NCBI GenBank assembly: GCA_016165875.1
Contig: JABBOT010000022.1
Location: forward strand, 1,267,333-1,331,332
Direction: 5' to 3'
DNA length: 64,000 nt
From: Acanthopleura granulata
Taxonomy: Eukaryota; Mollusca; Polyplacophora; Chitonida; Chitonidae
Shown: positions 48,372-59,518 of the stretch, one piece after another
How positions within the stretch are numbered: position 1 is the first letter of the stretch
How the letters are laid out: each line of letters begins with the position of its first letter
Notes under the pieces: generated by a model
The model's input: only the letters and a program-made list of their open reading frames with translations
The model's database searches: none
What the model was told of the DNA's origin: nothing
Program-made: the position numbers and the translations under genes

Positions 48372-51332
48372 GCCATCTGCATACGTTACCACACAGTGAA
48401 TAATGAAGTTCAGATCTCACATGCTTTTAACACACAACTACATAGATAATAATGAATGGCTGACTTAAAATATTCTATCCCCACCCCCAAAGACACATGA
48501 AGTTAATGGTACTCTGATTTAGAATCTTAGGAAGAGCTTAACAGTAAATCTGTACATACATGTATGCATGCACTGTATGAGCCACTTTGCATAACATGCA
48601 AGTAATAATGAGTGCACAAAAAAATGGAATACATGTAGTACCAGAATCGGTCTTATTTACATGCACAGTACATGTAAATATTTCATGAGCAATGCAATAA
48701 AGCCTGCATGATGTACATATGTTTTCCAGTGGAATGGAAAATATCGATGAAACTTAATGTGTTATCTTATTTCTGGAGGAGCTAGTACAGCATATATATA
48801 ATGTACAAAAACCCCAGACTGTGTCCTTCAGAAAAGGATTTTCTATCTACACGTACTTCAACTTCAAGGGCTTGACACGGAATTAAAGCCGGAATGGGCA
48901 CTGGGGCCACTGACAAATTGGGAAAAATCAGGAAGTGGTGCATGTGGGCATAATCTGACCTCAGCTGACCTTGGGGAATGCAGTTTGATAGGCAATCAGC
49001 AAGATCACATGGGTTTTCCAACAGTACCAAAATAGCTTAGTCAGGGCTCAAGTACCTCACACAATGAGTCATTGCCATTTACTGTTATGTTCCCAGTTTG
49101 AATGACATGCAATGTGGTATTATCTAAGGCAGACCTCGTTCACACACATGGATATCCATAAATGGGTTGCAGGGTTGACAACAGACAAATTTGCAGAATT
49201 TCTCAAAGAGTTACATCAGCGTCGAGACCAGAGGAAATTACAAATTCCCTCTCCAGGACCCCATATCACTGCGCTTTTACATTCACTTTCACTTAACAGA
49301 TGACGTATCAGTTGAAAAAATGACATTAAAAATCTTGAAATGTTTTCAACATATCCAAACCTTTCATTGAAACTCAGAAACCAGAACACTCATTTAAGTA
49401 TGACAGCGAAAAGGCCTAAATGTAATTCTCTGGGCTTTGCTGGCTGTCTACAGTATGCTGTTATTCATGTACACATTACAGGTTCTACATCTTACCCTTA
49501 TTCCTGTCTTTTTCCTTTATGTAGTGTGATTTTACTACAAGTAGGTTTCCCACCAACCCCACCCTCAAGAAGTAATGGTTTGCAACAGCAGGAAGATTCC
49601 ACTTGCAATTTGTATTTTTAGCCACAAAACTCTTCTGAGGATGGGTTAGATATCCAATGGCTGCTGGACTTCACCTGTTCCAATACCAGTTCACAGTCAA
49701 ATTCTGGGTTACATGTACATATACTGTATGTGATATCACCACATGTATATAAATGTCTGACATGCAAACTGGATTTAAATACAGTTGTACTTAAGTACAT
49801 GGGTTAAACAGAACTTAAAACACTGGCATGGTATTTGTTTTGTTGTCTCTAAGCCCTTTTCAAGTACTGGGGAATAGGTTTTTGTGGTAAAAGTCTTTGA
49901 CTAACTGTTTTATTGCAACATTATTGGTTTTGTTTAAAAACTAAGCATGCTGAAAGGCCGCGTCCACTAAAAATAGGCTCACCAGCGACAATTTTTTGGA
50001 TGCTCAACACTGCATTTCCCTACCTAGCTAAACAGCCATTACAAGATAATTAAAAATATGTTTCTTTGGCATACCTTGTCTGACCATTTAAAAAAGCTAC
50101 ATGTACTCTACAGTTTTTACTGGGATTTTGAAAGAACTTTTTCTTTGTTATGCTTTTGGAGTTAACTATTTTGGAATGTCTATCTTTTTCATTAAGCAGA
50201 AAAAAAATACGCTACTGAAATGCCCATTTTCTCTACTTGGATAAGGTGACACCTGACAAGGAATTTTTTACAAGTGGCCTTTAATGTGAAGTCAATCGGA
50301 TGATTGATTGTGGAAGATCAGCTATATATCTATGGTAATGAATCCAGTTCTAAGCACTGATCTGTCAAGCCTTCTTACAAAAAATACATTTGCTACATGT
50401 ACACGTAACATAACTAATCATGTCAACAAAAAAAACGTTACCTCAACAATTATTCAGCACAACAAAACTAACTGCACCTCGCATACATGTAGGCACAGGA
50501 AACACCAGTCAATCAGCCATCCAATGTTGCCAATTGATACATGTATCAACCACCTGACGACCTGGAGAAGAGTTGTTAGGTGCATGCACGACTGCCTGGA
50601 TACCAAGCCTCATTCTCAAAATGGCTTATAAACAAACTGGTACAGCCTATATCTTCAAATCAGAATGAGGACACTGCAACTGATTTCTTGCTGTTTCAAG
50701 TTATTTACATCATCTTTACTTATTTATGTCTGCTTTTCCATAAACAAGTGCTATGGAAAGGTGGACGAAGTGGAGAAAACAACAAGTAAAACAGCGAAAA
50801 CCAAGCCTGATGTGATCACTCTAATGTCATATGATAGGCAAAGCTCATTTCTTTATGCGCCTTTCAAAAACAGGGCTAGGTACATGTAGAGTCAGGCATG
50901 TACGTCACAGTGCTGCTTGACATAGTGAAATGGCTTATATGCAATGCATGCGTTCTCATGTATGTACTTAGAATAAAGCAGTACCACTCAACATCCCGGT
51001 ATGTGAAAAACTTTCTCAGATCATTCATGTAGTCCAATAAAAATTTCTGGTCAGTTTTCCGTTCAAAATATGACATGCTTTGAAAGATTTATTGTTTCAG
51101 TTTAATGGAGAAAGCGGTCACAGTAAAGAGTGACAGAGCAACCTACATGTACTTTACGTAAGATCGGCTTGTGGTAGTGTCACACTTCTAACCAAATTTC
51201 ACATAACATTATTCGCAAAGGAAAATATCGAAGAGAACTATTCCAGAAAATAATTTCCGACTGAGATGTCATATTCTTTTGGTGTGGTCCCTTAGATCAT
51301 TAAATTCTGTGAGTGAGGATCAGGGCAATACG

Positions 51333-51460
51333 TTTTTATTTATTTTATTCATTTACTTATTTCATTTGTGTGTTATGCCAAAGGCAAAAGTAGATCTATA
51401 TACTTCACTTATATGATGGCGGCCAAAATTTGGTGTGAGGACACTGGGTAGAGCCACAAG
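51333..51460 (-). mobile_element. SINE fragment
   Basis: ATTT-rich tail, then cacttatatgatggcggcca, gtgaggacactgggtagagc; truncated after the body. Confidence 0.65.
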
Positions 51461-53867
51461 TTCAATTTGTGATGCAAACAGAGTGAAGGGAATGGGAATT
51501 TTCACTGTATCCACATTAACTTCTGAAGATGGTTTTTAGATCCACATTGGAAAGCCTCGGATACATTATGTATAAATGATACCTTATCCCTCCAAGCAAC
51601 TGACACAATAAGCACCATGCACAGTTAGAAGAAATATTTAAATTCAATAGGCATTCTGTTCCCTATCCACCTCACACAATGTGCAGAACACATGCATATG
51701 TTACACCATACTGTGTCACAGCATTAGGGTTTGCACAGTATTGATTGGCCCTATACTGGTGATGTATTCTTCAACACTGAAGAAAGTAAGTTCCCAATGA
51801 ACTGCTTGCAATCCTCATTAAAAAGAGTTCAAGACTCTTCTTTCATTTATTTCCAGTAATAGTTACTTTTTTTTCTGTGTTGTTTACCAGATAGGCAAGG
51901 CCCAATTGTTTGCACCTTAACGCTTCAAAAGCCTTAAATTATGTAAAGCATGGCCTGCTGTTAAATTTAGTGCAATTCAATTAAATGTTGATTGTGGTGA
52001 TATATGGAAATCTGACAGTTTACACCATAATGACACTGGTATTCAATGAAAAGTTCTCCTTTCAAACTCAGCTGAAGTTTTCCTGAGAATTTTGCGAGAG
52101 TGAATTTTGAAGAAAATCGATGCAATCTGCCTTTCTCTGGTAATCTCTCTCCTTTGAAGACATTATCCCTGACAGGCTAACCTATTTGACTGGCTCTATC
52201 TATTGTTTGTGCCATATCCTTTCCTGTCAAATATTGGTGAAACCAAAATGCAGACCAACTCATGAATTAGCAAAGGACAGTTTCCATGAACTTTGATGGC
52301 ACACTTCAAAGAGGAACAACAGTATCACCTCCAGGTTGCAGAATGCCTGCTGGTAAAATTCCTTCGAAGTAGCACAGTCTGCTTTTTGCCATACGAACCC
52401 ATCACAGGCACATGATCGTATCAAGATGGTGTTTAGTCCTTTACAATATAACAGAGCGCTAAAATGAATGAAGGATTATGGCTTAATGCCACATCAGCTG
52501 TATTTCAGCCATATCGTGGCGAAGCAATAAAATGAATCATATCGTACAGAACTACATGGCAGAAGGAATGAACCGAAGTTTAGCTTCAAAAAGCAGACTA
52601 ACGAATTCGTTATTTTATCTAAGAAAACATGTGGTAGCCTTCTGAGCATATATTCCATGTTGCCATGGCATTTATATATACACTACAGCGCCACGGTTAC
52701 GTGCAATCCATAGCCCATGACCTCTGCACAATCTACACCTGCTTATCACACCACTCCGTTGCTGTCTCCCAACGATTCTTCGACTTAAAAAGCCTGGTTT
52801 GCTCACATTCCACACCCATGGCATCTATGCAGAGGATGCTCTACACGACGTGCATGAATAATGGCCTCTCAATTCCACGTTACCGGACTTACCCGCCATT
52901 ATACATGACCGTGTTTACTCTTCACGACATTTGACTGAAAAATCACTTCGGAAATTTCACCCCACAGAATTTATACATCTCAAGATAACATGTTCATTCT
53001 TTTGGGGTTTGTTTCACAATGTGACTTTTCTGTGAATCATACATTAGCATTAGCGGGTACAGGCAGTGTGGAGGTAAGCACTGACCTGTCCTGTGGTATG
53101 GGTTGCAAGCAACCATGGCATTGCAGTGTGTACATAAACACCATGTATATATACTTGGCTAGTCATGAACACTTTTGACTGAAACGTAATCACTGTGGGA
53201 TTTGTTTTTAAGGGCTAATGTTTGTTTCAATCACCTTGTAAAAATTTCACAGGGGGTGAGATACATTTTTAAATAGGCCGTGCTTTGAAGTTTGACTAGG
53301 GTCATACTGTGGCCAATTAAAGTTTTGCCAAACCTAACGTCAGAGCAAAGTTGGACCATGTTAAGGCTAGCCCTAGAAATGTGCTACCATAGCCTACGAT
53401 GACCCCACTGTCCGACTCTGCTTATGATCCGGCCATCATGTCTGTAGGATAGGCCATTTTCGGCTAGGATTTGGCTGTTCTGTATTGTCTTATGTAGCCT
53501 ACATGTACCTGTTGTGCGGTCTTATATACTTAAATGAATGAAACAAGGATTAAATTACAGTGTTAAAGTCATTAAGGGAGAAAAAACAAAGAATTATTAG
53601 TTTAAATTTACATATATTCAGGGTACGTGGAGAATAAAATAATGGAGGGAGTTGTCAAAACAGTTGTGTTGGAGACGCAACTTCAGTGACCTGTCAGTGT
53701 GTCGATACGACTGAGACCGGCTCTAAGCGGAGACGGAAGAGTGGGTTTGCACGCCGACTCGTCCTCATACACATCGTTGTTCAAAAACCAAAATAATCAA
53801 ATACCGAGTGATCGCTTCTTAAGTTTGATCTTACAGAGCACGTCGCAACAAAAGTGTGGCAACTTAC

Positions 53868-54015
53868 CTTGGACTGCGACTAAATTCGAGAAAGACGTGT
53901 TGCTGCAACACCCAGCACTTGACATCTGTGGCGATGTTTGTCTACTAATTTCAAGTTCCTGGTTGTAGCTCTTCTCTCACAAAAGGTACAAAGTTACACC
54001 ACTTCCGCTATCTAT
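53868..54015 (-). other. Probable 5' UTR exon of CYRI
   Basis: A strong minus-strand donor, CAAG|gtaagttg, lies at 53868/53867. The nearest downstream acceptor of the same gene is that of the start-codon exon (47135). The upstream edge is inferred about 30 nt downstream of a TATA-like site at 54041-54048. The exon contains an ATG at 53925-53923 whose reading frame would run out of frame across the CYRI start codon, so it could act as an overlapping uORF. Exon identity and edge are inference; no transcript is available here. Confidence 0.4.
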
Positions 54016-54050
54016 TTTTCCCATAATGCCTCGTCATGACCTTATATAGA
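54001..54050 (-). promoter_or_regulatory. Candidate CYRI core promoter (TATA-like and ETS-like)
   Basis: On the minus strand TATATAAG lies at 54048-54041, and a CGGAAGT ETS-type site at 54007-54001 sits where transcription would start. The surrounding 53.7-54.6 kb is richer in CpG than the CYRI gene body. Placement upstream of the candidate 5' UTR exon supports the call. Confidence 0.35.
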
Positions 54051-54059
54051 AGAATGATA

Positions 54060-56165
54060 AGAAAACATAGTTCCATACGTCGTGAGCAAAATCTATTTAC
54101 TCAAGACGTGATGAAATAATTTTGTTCAACAAACGTGTACGATAAGCAAAACTGTTAACAGAGAGTAAAGAAAATATTGAAATGAATTTCAAAAGATGCC
54201 TTACGGGTGATATACACAGCGGAGCAATACGATATAGTTCATTTGTAAACAAATCACTTTCCAATATCAGCGACACCAAAACTCTGAATAAATGGTAATA
54301 AGTGGTAAGATTTTATGCCCATAGTTAGTTCTTGGATTAACTCAACCTTTGCGAAGTATACGATGTGGTTCATATGATGACTGCCGATAGCCGTGAGCAA
54401 AACAAAGAGATGCGGGCCCTGCCAGTTGCTGAAATCACCACGTGCAGAAAGCGTCGTCTGCTTTTCTTGATTGCAGGTGGACGTGACACGAGTGCTATAA
54501 TGAAATCACGACGTTGAACCAGGCTGCACCATCCGTAAAGTAAAGACGCGCTCATGATTCTTCTTAAACGGGGACATGTTCGCAATAGTTCATAGTTGCT
54601 AGTGCTGTTAACGGACTTTTTTTTTTTTTTTTTAGTAATTTTCTATATTTTTCTGAATTTCCCTATGAAAAGACATATTGATCATGCATTTTTCAACTTC
54701 AATTGTTTCTAATTCTTTAGCCGCGGCATGTTTTATAAATTATGGACATGATGGTCTGGAAAGCATTGCCTTTTTCCAGATTTTACCTAGCTTGAAAGTA
54801 ATTACAGTTATAACTATAGAAACCTGAAACAATTCTTTCCGAAAATAATAAAGCCTGATTTTTGGTGCCAAGAAATAAAATTTCAGAAGTAAAATATATC
54901 AAGATGCTTATTTAGTGTTTTGTAAGATGTCTTTTTTTAGAGTGGGGGTAAGGAGAGAATTGATGAAAACAACTTTTACTTAGGAAGACTTTTAACCTGG
55001 CTCATGTGCTATTTAAACATTATGCTCTATGATATTTGGCTAAGTAAATATCGAAAAGTATAAGTTAGTCTGAGATGCTGAGATGTTGGAATTTACATTA
55101 GAAATGATGCAGTTGCAGGCAAGGCTTAAATAACAAATAACGTTGTAGGGGTAATCCAATCCAATATCATTTCAGAGAAAGCACGCATGTTGTGTGGTAC
55201 TGACATGTTTTCAAGACAGCTGCCATACTAGTAAACAGGTTGATTCCATTTTGGGAATGTGCCCCAAGAGAGACTTGTCGTTGTATGACTGAAAAAATGT
55301 TGAGTCCGACATAAAACTGAAGCATACACACTAAGCAGATGTGTTAGATTTTTCTTTTTTTAAATTACTTTTGCAACACAGTTTTAAAGTTTTTTTAAAA
55401 TTTGGTTTATGTATAGTATTATTGTCTGACACTATGTGAAAAAAGTCAGCTGTGAACTGTAGAGTCCAGGAGTTCAATTGTTTGTGACTATTCATTTGTT
55501 CACGTGCACATCCCACTTAAAGGACACGGAAAATGTTGGCTGTCCTAAAGTGATTAACAGCAGTGTAACATGCTTTCTCCTCAGTGTGACCAGGCTTACC
55601 GGCAGTGGATTTGAACCAGCAATCCCTGGGCTTTGAGTCCATGCTTGTACCACGACACTAAAGGGAATTGCTCTCCAATCTGAATAGATAGCACTTCCAT
55701 TTCACCGTGTTACATCCACCCGTCATAAACCTGAAGTATGTTGTGAGTTTAGAGACTGTGCTTCTACCACTACACTAAAGGAAAATTTCCTCCAGCCCAG
55801 TAGTAGATAGAGCTTATATTTCACCCTGTTACATTAGAAATGATACTTGATTGGATTATGAAATGATGACAAAATTATGTGGAAGGGAAGATGTTGCAAC
55901 GTGGATTTGACCTGCTAGAGGTATGCGGAGTGCTTATTCGCAATACAACCTGTTAGTCGACATTTCCTTGTACATTGTAATCTCGAGACGTGGAATTTAT
56001 GCATTGCTGGTGACCACGTCATTTCTAATGTGAATTCCAACATCTGAGCAATCTGGGACTAAGAGAAAGTAAACTAAGGGAAAATCAAAAGGGAACAGGT
56101 ATGGTTCATGTAAGGCCTTCAGGTTAATCTGAGGAAGAAATGAAGTTTATGATTTTTTTTCTTTT
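54060..56165. other. Intergenic or first-intron sequence between the two genes
   Basis: CpG-containing sequence around 54370-54590, then AT-rich DNA. A plus-strand donor-like AAGTG|gtaaga near 54304 could end a first exon of the RAD51AP-like gene, but nothing confirms it. Poly(T) lies near 54619-54634. Confidence 0.35.
55630..55850. repeat. Two-copy tandem duplication, period about 117 bp
   Basis: The segment gag..c.tgcttgtaccac.acactaaagg ... atttcaccgtgttacat near 55636 is repeated near 55753, ending in tttcaccctgttacat. It lies upstream of the large exon of the RAD51AP-like gene, possibly inside its first intron. Confidence 0.65.
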
Positions 56166-56170
56166 TTCAG

Positions 56171-59100
56171 AATAAGTTGTACTTGGCTTATGTTCCAAAC
56201 CATGCAGCTGATTGAGATCTAGTGTGATTATCAAGGAAGAGGTTGGAGTGAGCAAGAGTTTGTATTCTCAGTCTGACTTTCAGGAGTGATATTTAAAATG
56301 CTGCCCATTGAAAAAGAATTGTAAGCCAGATTTTCATCAACCACTGACCATAAAGGAGACCTTCTCCAAATCACCCCTTGCCAGCTAAAGCTAACTTTAC
56401 CAACTTGTCCTCTAGTTTGCCTGCCAATAAAAGGCACATTCTATACTGGGACAACTACAGTGAAAATGGAAGATAAGTGCAATTCAGATGATACAGATAG
56501 TTGGGACAAACTCAATATCCATGGCCATGCTCAAAATGATCAGGTATCTAACATATTGCTAACAGTGCAAAAGGCAGAAGTTCCACTTTCAAGTTTTGAC
56601 ACGGGTATCAATAGCACTAGCAACATTCTGGATGAAGCAAATCAAGGTCTTGATGTTACAGATTATAATGTTGAGGAAAACTCATCTAATGAGACAGAGG
56701 CTGATGATAATGCTACACTCAACAACTTGGATTCCAAGCAGTCATCTTGTGTAACTTTTCCAGTTTTTGAAGAGGCCACACAGTCATTTCCAGCTGATTG
56801 TAACAGTAACACTTTGGCAGTAGAGGCCACCTGTTCTGACAAAGTTTTCTCTCCTTCGTTTGCAAAATGTGATGAATCAGCGAGTCCATTACCTCATGTT
56901 ACAAATGATAGAATGAATTCATGTCCATTCAATTTTTACAAAGTATATGTAAAGCAGCTTTCTCCAGGTGTAGGATACCAAGACATATCAGTCTCTGATA
57001 ATCAAGATTTTGACACAAACCTTGATGGATCTTCCCAAACATCCAGTGATGTGATGAACTTGTCAGAATCCAAAATGGACAAGGAAAGTGTTCCACATGA
57101 AAATGGTGAGGCAAAGACTGAACAAACGTTTGATACCACAATGCCATTTGTTCCAGACATCTCATCTACTGTTCCAGCCAGTGAAGGTATAACAAACCTT
57201 GAACAAGGGTTTGAATGTCCAGCTCAAAAAGAGGTTGAACCCTGTGGCTTTAAGTCAGCTGCTTATCCCCCATGTGTCAACCTGGAGACTGCATGTTCAC
57301 CAGAAGAGGGTTCCTACAGCATAGGTTTAACGTCGAAATTGACAAGTTCTGAAGTCACAGTGTCAAGTGAACAAACTTTAATTTCACTATTATCACATAA
57401 TGACGAAGGCTCAGGTAACCAGCAAGCTGTATCTTTGACACAAGGGTGTTCTGATAAAGACTCTAGCCCTGTCATTCAAAAAAATGGATTTTTTGATCCA
57501 GTTCAAAGTTATCCAAATACCATTCTTCAGGGTTTAGCTGAAAAGCCTTTTGAAAACATTGACAATGGAGCAGATGAAAATACACCAGTGCTAAGAGGCT
57601 CTGAAGCTGTTTTTGAATCAAATGATCAAAATCCAAGTTTTTCTGCTCAAGTCCCAGCATTCAGTATTTACCCTGATGTTGCAAAATGTAGCAAGAATCC
57701 AGATGAAGAGGCCTGGTGTCCAGTTTCGGATACTGAAGCTCTAAGTGAAAATGGCACTATATCACATGATGCTGAAGAATATATGAACCTAGTTGATCTA
57801 GGGATTAAAGACCCATGCCTAGTTTATGAAGAATTTACTTACCAAGTTGATCAAGAGGGTACAACTTTAGAGTCAAATTTTATTTGCCTGAAGGCTCCAT
57901 CTCCATTACCAAATAGTGTTGAGGCTAGTTATCCAGTTCCTAGCCTCAACAGACAGTCTGAAATACAGTCTGTTGAATATCAGAAAAGGCCATTACCCAA
58001 TGAAGGAAAAGTCATTAACCTGGTGCCATTGGACAAGGGCTCCCCCAGTGATCATTGCCCCAGTTGTTTAGTTCCAGTTCCTGAAGAAGCCACTAGCCCA
58101 ATACCAAACATGACTGATCATCACCTACCTGAGAACAACATGTCGTTGCCGGATCATGAGGAGTCAACCAGCCTTCAAGCAGTGCCTAACAGCCAAACTG
58201 ACCAAGTGCTTACAACTGATGACTCGGTGCTTGAATCACCTTGTGCTGTTCATGATAAACCAAGCACCCCTGTTTCAAGCGACCAAGAAAGTGGCCCATA
58301 TGATAGTGTTGTCCAACCAGTGCAGGATTCAAATGAAGATGGCACAGCATTGTCAGAGTATCATGAATCAAGCAATGTATTACCAAGTGAAGAGAATACC
58401 ACCAGTTTGACAACAGTTAATCAAAATAACTCCAGATCACCCAATCGGGTAAATGAAGAGTTGATAATTGCAGTTCCCACTGGTAAAGAGAGTAACAGGT
58501 GTGACGGTGATATTCCAAATGGCCAAGATTCTTGTGAAAATCACAGAGACTCTGATTTGTCTCAATGCGATGACCAGCCTGTTGCCAACTCCAGGAACGT
58601 TTCCTTTGTCAAATCCTCTTCACAAAGCAGCAGTCGGCTCTGCTTCAGTTAGTGCTAGTAGTGATATTTCCTACAGTCCGAAATCCTGTGGGTCACCATC
58701 CACCATTTCTACTGCAGTGGATAGACTGGATACTTTTCAGCAAACATCTAAGTGTCGCTTTTTCTTTCACTGCTTTGTGGACAGTAATGACGTTAGTAAG
58801 TTTCACAGAGTCAAAGTACGACAACTTTATAAAGACATTGATGCTGGACATTTTGGATTAAATGATGTTAAAAGTATAAGCTTTGAAAAGTTTGCCCAGA
58901 ATAATGCTGTTGTGTGTGAATCTAAAGATATGGACATTATGTCCCCAAAATACTGCAAGCTGCATTTTCAAAATGAAAATAGGATGACTGAAATCATTGA
59001 AGAAGTGGAAAAAGATAGTTTTCCCCTAAAACAGGTTGTGGAAATAGGATTGGAGCCATTGATTACTGAAAAGTTACATGATCCTGTTACCACTGTATCC

Positions 59101-59518
59101 ACTGCAAGTGAATATTGCAGTAATGTGAGAAATATGGCTGAGCATGGGTGGGTGAAAACCCCATCCAGGAAGGATTTGAATGCATCTGGGGATGACCATT
59201 ATGTAACACCCTCTCCACTTCCACCTGCTGATAAACATAATGATGTATTTAAAAATTTGGAAGATTATCAAAGTACACTACCAGTTTCCCAGTCTGCCTC
59301 TTCCAGATCTTTGCATAAAAGCTCTTTCCAGACACTTAAAACTACCCTGTGGGATGAAAATGAGCCAGTTCCCAGTAAGGTCAGAATCATTGAGATGGAT
59401 ACTGAGGTTTACAGTTCTGACCAGGCTGTTCCAGACTGTGAGGCTTCTAATATAACCTGTGAGCCCAAATCAGACACAGAGCCATTTTATCAGGAGGCAG
59501 TAGTGTCAAGCAGAAAAG
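56171..59518 (+). CDS. Large exon of the RAD51AP-like gene (CDS from 56466)
   Basis: A strong acceptor, ttttttcttttttcag, ends at 56170, and the exon runs to AGAAAAG|gtttgt at 59518. The first long-frame ATG is at 56466 (gaaaATGG, A at -3); the frame is open from 56325 but has no earlier ATG. Two short uORFs precede it, at 56190-56222 and 56298-56324. The frame is open from 56466 to 58652 (728 codons); the sequence from about 58600 to 59518 is open in the next frame. The donor gtttgt is weak; the downstream exons only fit if it is used in phase 1. Confidence 0.75.

Noticed and set aside
56929..58413. Minus-strand frames of 62 to 78 codons opposite the large exon
   Set aside because: Shadows of the plus-strand coding sequence.
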